A stretch of DNA of 12,130 bases from Desulfobacterales bacterium (GCA_013042695.1 JABDPQ010000262.1:1-12130); one strand, 5' to 3'; counted from the first letter of the stretch, positions 1-6,232 are shown. Numbers and translations: made by a program. The notes: generated by a model from the sequence alone, not told the origin.

Positions 1-2
1 TC

Positions 3-191
3 TTTCAAATTGGCGAGATAGCTAAATGCAAGGGTGTCTGGATTGTTCCCGATATGCCGAAAACTCGCTCTGGAAAAATCATGCGGCGTGTTTTAGGTGC
101 CATTTCCAATAATGGTGATGTTGGAAACGTGATGACGCTGGCTAATCCCGAAATTGTCGAGGAAATTCAGAAAATGGTTGCTGGAAAATAG
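3..191 (+). CDS. acs: Acetyl-CoA synthetase, C-terminal end (partial at window edge)
   Basis: The reading frame is open from the window edge and gives 62 residues before TAG at 189-191. It contains PKTRSGKIMRR, the conserved C-terminal A10 motif of AMP-forming acetyl-CoA synthetases. The lysine in SGK is the residue needed for adenylation and is the usual target of regulatory acetylation in this family. The following GDVGNVMTLANPEIVEEI also matches the Acs C-terminal ending. Acs activates acetate to acetyl-CoA through acetyl-AMP in the cytoplasm. Only the mobile C-terminal subdomain is visible, so a propionyl-CoA synthetase cannot be fully excluded, but the TLANPEIVEEI tail favours acetate. 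A strong terminator follows 24 bp after the stop codon. Confidence 0.85.
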   Translation, partial: FQIGEIAKCKGVWIVPDMPKTRSGKIMRRVLGAISNNGDVGNVMTLANPEIVEEIQKMVAGK

Positions 192-214
192 AACCTTATT
201 TCAGCTCTAAAGAC

Positions 215-251
215 AATGCGGTTACCGGAGCATACCGGTAACCGCATTATT
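215..251 (+). terminator. Intrinsic terminator after acs
   Basis: A perfect 14-bp inverted repeat (arms 215-228 and 235-248, AATGCGGTTACCGG and its complement) encloses a 6-nt loop. It is followed by a short T/A-rich stretch (ATTAT) rather than a long T-run. It starts 24 bp after the acs stop. The symmetrical AT-rich ends mean it could also stop transcription coming from the opposite strand. Confidence 0.8.
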
Positions 252-267
252 ATAGACAACCTCTATT

Positions 268-287
268 GAGCCTTTTGCAAGTGGCTC
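268..287. mobile_element. 20-bp scar of the MITE-like element (internal deletion derivative)
   Basis: The sequence GAGCCTTTTGCAAGTGGCTC is exactly the two ends of the 142-bp element seen at 4441-4582 and 5667-5808, joined at the 8-bp word TTTTGCAA. That word occurs near both ends of the full element in direct orientation, so one deletion between the two words gives this scar. It is flanked by a 5-bp direct repeat, CTATT (263-267 and 288-292), as expected of a target duplication. The right duplication overlaps the TAA stop of the DsrC-like gene without changing its reading frame. It lies between two convergent genes. Confidence 0.8.
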
Positions 288-290
288 CTA

Positions 291-635
291 TTAGAAACAG
301 AGCCCTTGCAAAGGTAATCCTGCTATGGTCACCGCCTGGTGCACACCCCTTGGAAAGAGGCTGTAAAAATATCTCATATTTCCTTTATCAGCCCCATAGC
401 GCTTTGCAAGATCAGACGCAATAACCCTCGGCATCGGATGCTGTTTTCTTCTCTCGTATGTTTTCCGTATAAAATCAACAGCAGCGATATGCTCCTCGCT
501 TAATTCGAGATTTTCCTTCTCAGCCAACCAGTCGCGGATATCATCGTCCCAAAGCTCTCGATTTGTCAATTGGTTTTGGTTTGTTACGAGGTATTTCTTA
601 CCTTTGAGTTCGACATAGTAGGTCATGTCTGACAT
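291..635 (-). CDS. DsrC/TusE-family sulfur-carrier-like protein with a single C-terminal cysteine
   Basis: The 114-residue protein has the DsrC/TusE fold signatures: a WDDDIRDWLA segment (about 29-38), LSEEHIAAVDFIR (45-57), GADKGNMRYFYSLFPRG (81-97) and the C-terminal arm IAGLPLQGLCF. The penultimate Cys113 corresponds to the conserved CysA, which carries persulfide or trisulfide sulfur. The second cysteine of true DsrC, 11 residues upstream, is replaced by Val102. It therefore cannot form the CysA-CysB disulfide used in dissimilatory sulfite reduction, and is better seen as a TusE-like or regulatory sulfur-transfer paralogue. I chose the start at 635 because AGGAGG lies 6 nt upstream and the family length fits. 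The longer open frame, to 749, has no such site and adds a non-conserved extension. Confidence 0.85.
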   Translation of the reverse strand: MSDMTYYVELKGKKYLVTNQNQLTNRELWDDDIRDWLAEKENLELSEEHIAAVDFIRKTYERRKQHPMPRVIASDLAKRYGADKGNMRYFYSLFPRGVHQAVTIAGLPLQGLCF

Positions 636-912
636 GATGCACCTCCTGCTGAAATCATTGCTATAATGTGTCTCTGCCAAAAAGCTGTTCGAAATGTAGT
701 AGTCATACCCGCTTACTTCTGAAATAGCATGACACACGGATGATTTCAAGTTTATTTTGTCATTGACACGTATCGTAAATATCTATGATTACATAATAAT
801 TACGACATAGTGGTGTACTGCAATGTAACAGCTCTCTGCCCGTGGCCAGTGATTAATTCAATGAGGGAAAAATAGGATATTGAGGAACATATCGTGGTTG
901 GGAAGGAGCGTA
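636..912. other. Intergenic stretch between DsrC-like gene and small ORF
   Basis: This is AT-rich non-coding sequence that should carry the promoter of the minus-strand DsrC-like gene. A spaced inverted word TCGTAA...TTACGA lies around 773-805 and could be an operator, but the arms are only 6 bp. No RNA gene or mobile-element end was seen. Confidence 0.3.
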
Positions 913-1038
913 ATGAAGATGAGACAACTACTTTTTTCAGGATTGATTTGGTATTGTAGGAAAGACTCGTCAATCCATAAAGGTAGTTCGTCTACCAAAT
1001 ATCAATGCGCAATGGAAAAAATCAGGAAAAACGCTTAA
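913..1038 (+). CDS. Possible 41-residue small protein
   Basis: A short frame starts at ATG 913 behind a good Shine-Dalgarno sequence (AAGGAG, 903-908, 4 nt spacing) and ends at TAA 1036. The peptide begins MKMRQLLFSGLIWYC and has a basic C-terminus. I see no match to a known family. It overlaps the 3' end of the opposite-strand gene by 17 bp. The ribosome site is the only support, so chance is a real possibility. Confidence 0.2.
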   Translation: MKMRQLLFSGLIWYCRKDSSIHKGSSSTKYQCAMEKIRKNA

Positions 1039-1972
1039 AAAGTGTTTCAATATCATCTTCTGAATGAAAATGACCAAGGTCTCGATGCCCGATATAGCTA
1101 TTGCAGGAAGGTCTCATCTGGAAAACATCCTCAATAATGGTCGTCAGCATGTGCATCCGATGATTTACCTCCTCTTCTGATTCATGGGGTACAGGATATT
1201 TCTGCATCAGCAGATATTCCATTCCGTACTGGTCTCTTTTTTGTTCAAATTCCTTAATGTTTCTGGCTATTTTCTTCTGCAAGTGCAGCTGTTCAATAAA
1301 ATAATTTTCGATCTCAAGATGACCTGGAACATGTGATACTAAAGCCCCGGCTAATTCAAAAAGTTCATTGAAACTATTCTGCATGTGGGCAGCTTTGTTA
1401 ATAAAAGCACAAAGAAATTGACGTTCCTTTCCTGGGTATTCGTAGTACTTGCAGCGTAACAATACTCGCGCCTCATTGGCGACATGCTCTGGGAGATTAT
1501 TTTCTAGTGCTTTGAGTATCTCAGTATCAAGATTTCGGCAAAGATAAAGCTTTTTAATAAAGGCCGTCAAGAGAGGCCGTGTTACCTCTATTGTCATTGA
1601 TCCGTTATCACGTGGTAATACTAATGTCGCACTCTTGACGTGAGCATGAAGCCGCTCAATCAAACATACTTCATCTGCCCCGGAAAAAATGAGGTCGCCC
1701 ACAAGAGACTCAATAGTTATTCTGAGAGCTTTGTCAGGAAAGAATATTAACCCAAGCAGAACTTCTTTTTCTTCTGAATCTCTTGCACCCAGAACATTTA
1801 TTAGCTCCTCTCCATATATACCGAAGGTAGATTCCGCAAAAAATATAGTATCTCCAGAAATTTCTATCCCAGCATCAAAAAAATTCTTCAGGGATGCTAT
1901 GATTTTTCCCCTTGCCCGGTTTGCTGCCATTTGATCTCTCTGAGCTCGAGTGAGCCGGCGCTTTTGATCCAT
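1022..1972 (-). CDS. Unrecognised soluble protein, about 316 residues
   Basis: I do not recognise this family. With the start at 1972 the protein has 316 residues and no signal peptide or membrane helix. The first 25 residues are strongly basic (MDQKRRLTRAQRDQMAANRAR), which would suit nucleic-acid or membrane-surface contact. The rest is mixed alpha-helical, with a long charged helix rich in Lys, Glu and Gln (about 235-255) and scattered, unpaired cysteines. I preferred 1972 because GGAAG lies 5 nt upstream. The open frame runs to 2074, but the added 34 residues look non-coding. It is transcribed divergently from the MetE-like gene across about 170 bp. It ends about 380 bp from the DsrC-like gene, so shared transcription is unlikely. 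Codon use and length support a real gene. Confidence 0.7.
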   Translation of the reverse strand: MDQKRRLTRAQRDQMAANRARGKIIASLKNFFDAGIEISGDTIFFAESTFGIYGEELINVLGARDSEEKEVLLGLIFFPDKALRITIESLVGDLIFSGADEVCLIERLHAHVKSATLVLPRDNGSMTIEVTRPLLTAFIKKLYLCRNLDTEILKALENNLPEHVANEARVLLRCKYYEYPGKERQFLCAFINKAAHMQNSFNELFELAGALVSHVPGHLEIENYFIEQLHLQKKIARNIKEFEQKRDQYGMEYLLMQKYPVPHESEEEVNHRMHMLTTIIEDVFQMRPSCNSYIGHRDLGHFHSEDDIETLFKRFS

Positions 1973-2059
1973 TTCAGCTTCCGACTCAACACGTTCCGTA
2001 GTTTTTTTTACAAAGATATCGTAACGTATAATATGCAAATAGAGCGGTAATGTACCCTC

Positions 2060-2087
2060 TTGTAAGCAGGACACGGAAGTGTACAGT
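2060..2087 (+). promoter_or_regulatory. Possible sigma-70-type promoter of the MetE-like gene
   Basis: TTGTAA (2060-2065) and TACAGT (2082-2087) are separated by 16 bp and lie 55 bp upstream of the start codon. Each box matches the consensus at four of six positions. This is a visual match only. Confidence 0.25.
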
Positions 2088-2142
2088 ATAGGGAGAAAAC
2101 ATTCCCGTTAATTCTCAGCATCACTTTTTTGACAGGATGCCT

Positions 2143-3216
2143 ATGTTTAAACCAAAATGCTTGCCTATATTAATTGGCAGTCTGCCACTGCAAGACCACC
2201 GGGAAGCAATGCAGCTCATTTTGTCTTCAACGCCGGATATCCCTCTTTGGCCGCAGCTGCCTAAAAATAGCAAAGAAGGAATGATCCGCCAGTTTTTAGA
2301 CGGCTTTCCCGGCTTACACGAAGAGGCAGAGAATATCTGGGTTGATACAGAATCAGCTGATTTCACCACAGAATTAGCCGTATTTTATGAAGATTATCTA
2401 GAGGCGGTCAAAGAACCATTGTTGCCCTCTCAATCACGATTTTCATTGGCAAAGAAAACGGCAAGCGGATTTTTTACCTTAATCGATATGCTTGAAAGAC
2501 GCACCACCTCTCCTCTAGCCGTCAAGGGGCAGATTACTGGCCCCATGACCACCGGAATAGGTCTAAGGGACCAAACAGGAACCAGTATTTTCTATGACGA
2601 TAACCTTCGAGATATCCTCACAAAATTATTGACTCTCAAGGCCCGATGGCAAGTCGAGAGGCTGCATGGATTTGCAACAGAGATCCCCCCGTTGTTATTT
2701 ATTGATGAGCCAGGAATTGTAGGCTTTGGATCTACCGCTTATGCTGGAGTGTCACTCGAAATGGTGACAACTGCCGTTGCCGAAGTTATAGCGGGGATAA
2801 AGGATGCCGGTGGCCTTGCCGGTATCCATATTTGTGCCAATGGAGATTGGAACCCTGCTCTCCATTCGGATGCAGATATCATCAGCTTTGATGCGTTCTT
2901 CTATTTTGACAACTTTATTCTCTATGAAGAGCAATTGAGAAATTTTCTTTTGCGCGGAGGTATTCTTGCCTGGGGCATCGTTCCTACCGGCAACCCTGTC
3001 AGCATTGAGCAGGAGAACGTCGATTCACTTTATGGCCTATGGCTGAAGCAGCTCAACAGACTTTGCAGTCTGGGGTTTACCGACAAACAGCTGATGAATC
3101 AAACACTGATTGCACCATCATGCGGTACTGGCTCATTGCCACTTGATTTGGCCCAAAAAGTGCTCAGGTTGACATGCCAGCTAGCAGAGAAGATCAGGCA
3201 GGACCATCTTCTTTAA
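2143..3216 (+). CDS. MetE-like (UROD/CIMS superfamily) methyltransferase
   Basis: The 357-residue protein is a single TIM-barrel unit of the uroporphyrinogen decarboxylase / cobalamin-independent methionine synthase superfamily, about half the length of classical MetE. Visible markers are GSLPL near the N-terminus, KGQITGPMT (about 128-136), FIDEPG (187-192), GIHICANGDW (227-236) and APSCGTGSLPL (324-334). His229, Cys231 and Cys327 occupy the positions of three MetE zinc ligands. The fourth, normally Glu, seems to be Asp250 in ADIISFD. A zinc-thiolate methyl transfer is therefore likely, either to homocysteine (as in core-MetE, with a methyl-corrinoid donor) or to another thiol. The start at 2143 has GACAGG 6 nt upstream. 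The ATG at 2137 would abut that site. The gene converges on the HAD gene with an 18-bp gap. Confidence 0.75.
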   Translation: MFKPKCLPILIGSLPLQDHREAMQLILSSTPDIPLWPQLPKNSKEGMIRQFLDGFPGLHEEAENIWVDTESADFTTELAVFYEDYLEAVKEPLLPSQSRFSLAKKTASGFFTLIDMLERRTTSPLAVKGQITGPMTTGIGLRDQTGTSIFYDDNLRDILTKLLTLKARWQVERLHGFATEIPPLLFIDEPGIVGFGSTAYAGVSLEMVTTAVAEVIAGIKDAGGLAGIHICANGDWNPALHSDADIISFDAFFYFDNFILYEEQLRNFLLRGGILAWGIVPTGNPVSIEQENVDSLYGLWLKQLNRLCSLGFTDKQLMNQTLIAPSCGTGSLPLDLAQKVLRLTCQLAEKIRQDHLL

Positions 3217-3219
3217 GCC

Positions 3220-3236
3220 GAATCGATCAGCGATTC
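3220..3236. terminator. Small hairpin between convergent genes
   Basis: GAATCG and CGATTC form a 6-bp stem around a 5-nt loop in the 18-bp gap between the two stop codons, overlapping the HAD stop. There is no T-run on either side, so a role in transcription termination is only possible. Confidence 0.25.
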
Positions 3237-3897
3237 AGAAACGACATGAAAAACCTAATTCAAGAATTTTTTTCTTCAGTTCCCTGCAATCCGGAAGCAC
3301 AATTGTTGCTTCCGGAAATTCGATATCTCCTTGAATCCCCACAAAGCTCATCCCGGTCTCCTGGGCAGCATAGTAATCAGTGAGTGCATCCCCAACAAAA
3401 ACACAGTTTTCCGGGGTTAGGTTGTAGGCTGTGAGCAGATTATTTATATGAGTAGGTTTACGAATCGGTGAGCCTAAAATTTCACGAAAATATCCCTCCA
3501 TTTCTCTACGACGCACTACTTCTCTCAACTCATTTTCCGGTGTACCGGATATAACAAATATGGGTAGCTGGTTATTCATCTCCTCTAAAAATTCTTGTGC
3601 TCCGCAAATCCATTCGGCAGCAACGACCTTCTCAACGACCAACTGAGAATATTTTTGACCCCAGTGCTGAAGTTCTGCTTTAGACAAAGGCTTTCCAAGA
3701 ATAAACTCATGGACATAGCTAATTTTATCAACACGGCTGATGCCGCCATGCAGGCAGTGATAGTCGATCACTTGAGATACAACTGTCTTTCCATATGATC
3801 TGAACAGCTCTTTAAAAGCAGCTTTTTTTATGTATGCTGAATCTACAAGAACCCCGTCAAAATCAAAGAAAAGTGCCGATAGCTTCAAAAAAGTCAT
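3235..3897 (-). CDS. HAD-superfamily phosphatase/phosphomutase-like hydrolase (subfamily IA)
   Basis: The 220-residue protein carries all four HAD motifs. Motif I is FFDFDGVLVDS with nucleophile Asp12 and acid/base Asp14. Motif II is VISGT with Ser117. Motif III is Lys147 in SPIRKP. Motif IV is VGDALTD with Asp170 and Asp174. A helical cap domain occupies roughly residues 20-95, as in phosphoglycolate phosphatase and beta-phosphoglucomutase. It should hydrolyse or transfer a phosphate on a small cytoplasmic metabolite, using Mg2+ and an aspartyl-phosphate intermediate. The substrate cannot be read from sequence. The start lies close in front of motif I, as is usual, although the ribosome site is weak. 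The membrane-protein gene ends 41 bp upstream on the same strand, so they may share a transcript. Confidence 0.85.
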   Translation of the reverse strand: MTFLKLSALFFDFDGVLVDSAYIKKAAFKELFRSYGKTVVSQVIDYHCLHGGISRVDKISYVHEFILGKPLSKAELQHWGQKYSQLVVEKVVAAEWICGAQEFLEEMNNQLPIFVISGTPENELREVVRRREMEGYFREILGSPIRKPTHINNLLTAYNLTPENCVFVGDALTDYYAAQETGMSFVGIQGDIEFPEATIVLPDCRELKKKILELGFSCRF

Positions 3898-3938
3898 ATG
3901 AAATATCTTTAAGTTGAGTAAAAAAACGGCTTAAATGG

Positions 3939-4349
3939 TTAGAAAAGCAAACGATGTCTAATACCTTTAGGTACATGGGCGCCGATTGAAGAGACCATAA
4001 AAGCCATCAGAACCATTGCTGCTTCTGGCAGGTACTGATGATACGCTGCTCCAAGCAACAAGAGCTTAACAAGAGTGCTCAAGCCTGCAACTTCCCGGTA
4101 GATTTGTCGGTGCCTCATCCACTCACTGATCAGTAGCGCTAACCCGCTAAGCCAGACAATAAGCAGATAGAAAAGGGATGGGCCAGCAATTTCGTCCAGG
4201 AGAAATGAGCTCAGATACACCGCCGCCCCAACCTGGTGCACGGCCCTGATAACTATCGAAATACTCAACACCCAAAATGGACGATAGCCGATCCGACCCA
4301 TTGCAACGTCTTCCTTATGCTCTTCTTCGAGCATTCCGGGCTTTGACAT
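3939..4349 (-). CDS. Small integral membrane protein with about four helices, function unknown
   Basis: The 136-residue protein has an acidic N-terminal tail (MLEEEHKED) and four hydrophobic segments, at about 25-48, 57-76, 88-104 and 107-124. It ends in a short basic tail (PKGIRHRLLF). The charge distribution predicts an inner-membrane location. I do not recognise the family. I set the start at 4349 because GAGG lies 5 nt upstream. A start nine codons further upstream (4376) has no ribosome site. A MITE-like element begins 92 bp upstream of this start, within the likely promoter region. The HAD gene follows 41 bp downstream on the same strand. No catalytic motif is visible. Confidence 0.7.
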   Translation of the reverse strand: MSKPGMLEEEHKEDVAMGRIGYRPFWVLSISIVIRAVHQVGAAVYLSSFLLDEIAGPSLFYLLIVWLSGLALLISEWMRHRQIYREVAGLSTLVKLLLLGAAYHQYLPEAAMVLMAFMVSSIGAHVPKGIRHRLLF

Positions 4350-4440
4350 TATGTCCTCATCTCCGTTTACTGACATTACGATCTCATGTATTTGATGGCT
4401 TGCTGTTTGGGACTGAGATCACTGCGTCCATCACCTCAGT

Positions 4441-4582
4441 GAGCCACTTGCAAAACGCCCTTTTCGTTCAACCTCTGCGTTATGCTTAAATTTTTATTCT
4501 CGAAATATCAATTATATGCCTGCGGTAAAAACTTTTCGCAGGCCTTGACTTTGAACGAAAATCATCATTTTGCAAAAGGCTC
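4441..4582 (+). mobile_element. 142-bp MITE-like element, copy A
   Basis: The element begins GAGCCACTTGCAAAA and ends TTTTGCAAAAGGCTC, a 15-bp terminal inverted repeat with two mismatches. A second, subterminal inverted pair (TTTTCGTTCAA and TTGAACGAAAA) extends the complementarity to about 31 bp, so a transcript would fold back on itself. It contains an internal hairpin, CCTGCG...CGCAGG. It is about 94% identical (8 differences by eye) to the reverse complement of 5667-5808. The flanks share the 4-bp direct repeat CAGT (4437-4440 and 4583-4586). There is no transposase, so it must be mobilised in trans. It lies upstream of the small membrane-protein gene. Confidence 0.85.
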
Positions 4583-4831
4583 CAGTGTCTTACCTTTTTA
4601 TTCGAAAGAGAAATACATCACAACTGCAATTACGCCCCACGATTCTTTGCACAGCAATTTTATTATGCGTAATTTTTATAAATGGCAACGATATTGACTG
4701 AGTTGTACCCCACGGCAGCTTGATTCTGATGTGCCTCGCATATCTTTTCCCGTTATCCGGAAGAAAAATTCACTTTACCCTGCTGAACAGGCTCAATAAC
4801 CACTTATTATAAATACAGCGCGGCCAATTAC

Positions 4832-4860
4832 TTGAAAATACGCCTGTTAATCATTACCAT
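4832..4860 (+). promoter_or_regulatory. Possible sigma-70-type promoter of the PilZ gene
   Basis: TTGAAA (4832-4837, five of six consensus matches) and TACCAT (4855-4860, four of six) are separated by exactly 17 bp. The start codon is about 150 bp downstream, leaving a leader that includes the hairpin at 4901-4919. Confidence 0.3.
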
Positions 4861-4900
4861 TTGCAGGCATGCTTATTGAATGCAATCTGATATCACACAA

Positions 4901-4919
4901 AAGGAAGAGTTTCTTCCTT
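4901..4919. repeat. 8-bp inverted repeat in the PilZ leader
   Basis: AAGGAAGA and TCTTCCTT form a perfect 8-bp stem with a 3-nt loop, about 95 bp upstream of the PilZ start. It has no T-run, so an operator or mRNA-stability role is as likely as termination. Confidence 0.4.
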
Positions 4920-5013
4920 GAATCAACAGAGCATGCTTTTAAGCGGCAACCAATCTGCAATCAACCGGAGTGGTACATAAGGCTGATACGTCATCTGCAT
5001 CATGGAGGGTGCT

Positions 5014-5445
5014 ATGGCTGGATTATTGAGAAACTCAAGTGATGTTGTCGGCGGAAAAATCCGCGTTGCCTGTCCACGATGCAGTCGAAAAAAATATGTG
5101 GAAGTCCCGCCAAACTCGAGGAGAAGAGTCGTCCGCTGCGTTTGCGGTAAATCGCAAGTGTATCTGCTTAATTATCGTAAAGACAATCGAGAAACAATCA
5201 GTGGTAAAGCTCAAATGATCCTCAACAATGCGAGCGAAGCAAAAATTCGCTTATGCGATGCCTCAACGAGCGGCATAGGTTTTCTGGTTCCACGGGAGCA
5301 CGCCTCCACCTTGTCATGCGGACAGGAAATAAGAATTAAATACAAATCAGGAAGTGGGGGTACAACACAAAGGAAAATCTGCATTAAGAATATTCTGGGT
5401 AACAGAGTTGGAGGGCAGTATACAAACCTAGGCGTTTCTCTCTAA
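5014..5445 (+). CDS. PilZ-domain protein with N-terminal zinc ribbon
   Basis: The 143-residue protein has two parts. Residues 15-48 form a small zinc-ribbon-like unit with paired cysteines (CPRC at 20-23 and CVC at 42-44). Residues 50-143 show the PilZ signatures for cyclic di-GMP: RKDNR (RxxxR, 55-59) and DASTSG (D/NxSxxG, 82-87), followed by a beta-barrel ending GGQYTNLGVSL. Such proteins act as cytoplasmic c-di-GMP receptors controlling motility or exopolysaccharide. The partner cannot be read here. The start at 5014 is set by GGAGG (5004-5008). The ATG at 5002 has no ribosome site. It stands alone, bracketed by two copies of the MITE-like element. Confidence 0.8.
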   Translation: MAGLLRNSSDVVGGKIRVACPRCSRKKYVEVPPNSRRRVVRCVCGKSQVYLLNYRKDNRETISGKAQMILNNASEAKIRLCDASTSGIGFLVPREHASTLSCGQEIRIKYKSGSGGTTQRKICIKNILGNRVGGQYTNLGVSL

Positions 5446-5666
5446 AGCAGTGTTCACATACCGGTATCTAAAAGCGGTCTGCCTGTTCAGGCTGCTGTGA
5501 TACGGGAAAAATTGCTTTATTAAACCCACAGGGCAAATTCAACCCAATCACTATTCCAAGAAAACATGCAAGTAATCATAGGGTAATGACAATTCGCTCG
5601 TATTTTTCTGTACGGTGGTATTCTTGGACTATTCATGGTAGTTTGAAACAACCAAATTGAGCATTT
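5446..5666. other. Intergenic stretch between PilZ gene and MITE copy B
   Basis: No gene or strong terminator was seen. It contains the 10-bp palindrome ATACCGGTAT (5458-5467) just after the PilZ stop. At its end lies TTGAAA (5643-5648), which looks like the orphaned -35 box of an ancestral ridA promoter. Confidence 0.35.
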
Positions 5667-5808
5667 GAGCCTTTTGCAAAATGATGATTTTCGTTCAAAG
5701 TCAAGGCATGCGAAAATTTTTTACCACAGGCATATAACTGATATTCCGAGGATAAAAATTTAAGCATAACGTAAAGGTTGAACGAAAAGGGCGTTTTGCA
5801 AGTGGCTC
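5667..5808 (-). mobile_element. 142-bp MITE-like element, copy B
   Basis: This is the same element as copy A in the opposite orientation and of the same length. It begins GAGCCTTTTGCAAAA and ends TTTTGCAAGTGGCTC. A perfect 5-bp direct repeat, CATTT (5662-5666 and 5809-5813), flanks it and marks insertion with target duplication. It ends 31 bp before the ridA start codon and so occupies the promoter region of that gene. The direct words TTTTGCAA at 5672-5679 and 5794-5801 are the sites whose recombination would give the 20-bp scar at 268-287. Confidence 0.88.
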
Positions 5809-5839
5809 CATTTATCAATAACTATTTTTAGGCATAAAA

Positions 5840-6232
5840 ATGGAAAAAAAGATTATCTCAACAAAGATGGCCCCGGGTGCAATTGGCCCATATTCTCAAG
5901 CAGTTAGGGTTGGCGAGATGCTCTACGTCTCAGGTCAAATTCCTCTTGATCCCGAAACTATGGAGATTGTTGGAGATGGGATCGCCGAACAGACCAAACA
6001 GGTAATGGACAACCTGATGCAGATTCTTACGGCATCAGGTGCAGATGCAAAATCTGTCGTCAAAACCACTTGTTTTTTAAGTGACATGAGTAATTTTGCC
6101 TCTTTTAATGAAGTCTACGGTGGCTACTTCAAAAAAGATGCACCTGCACGCGCTTGTGTTGAGGTGTCCCGGCTGCCCAAAGATGTATTGGTTGAGGTTG
6201 AAGCAGTGGCATTGCTCGGACAGCAAACCTAA
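5840..6232 (+). CDS. ridA: RidA/YjgF/YER057c-family 2-iminobutanoate/2-iminopropanoate deaminase
   Basis: The 130-residue protein has the standard RidA length and signatures: APGAIGPYSQAV (11-22), LYVSGQIPLDP (28-38) and PARACVEVSRLPKDVLVEVEAVA (102-124). Arg104 is the conserved residue that binds the carboxylate of the imine substrate. RidA forms a cytoplasmic trimer and hydrolyses reactive enamine/imine intermediates, such as 2-aminoacrylate released by PLP enzymes, to 2-keto acids, which prevents damage to PLP enzymes. The ribosome site is weak (TTTAGG, about 9 nt upstream). The gene is monocistronic: the next gene is convergent. A MITE-like element lies immediately upstream, so present transcription may differ from the ancestral state. 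Confidence 0.93.
   Translation: MEKKIISTKMAPGAIGPYSQAVRVGEMLYVSGQIPLDPETMEIVGDGIAEQTKQVMDNLMQILTASGADAKSVVKTTCFLSDMSNFASFNEVYGGYFKKDAPARACVEVSRLPKDVLVEVEAVALLGQQT

Larger units (their letters stand above)
4583..5013. other. Intergenic stretch upstream of the PilZ gene
   Basis: About 430 bp without a convincing gene. It holds a candidate promoter (4832-4860) and a small hairpin (4901-4919), described separately. The open frame running out of the element into this stretch (to 4697) is a by-product of the element and shows no independent coding signal. Confidence 0.5.

Noticed and set aside
268..287. The GAGCC...GGCTC palindrome as a bidirectional terminator between acs and the DsrC-like gene.
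   Set aside because: The stem is only 5 bp with mismatches inside and no T-run, and the sequence is fully explained as a mobile-element scar. A strong terminator is already present at 215-251.
1689..1934. An 81-codon plus-strand frame inside the unrecognised protein gene.
   Set aside because: It is antisense to a much longer frame, with no ribosome site or family features.
4738..5530. A possible second dispersed repeat sharing GCCTGTTCAG and GGGAAAA words around 4756-4792 (reverse) and 5480-5515.
   Set aside because: Only short words of about 10 bp match and the spacing and order differ, so there is no extended alignment.
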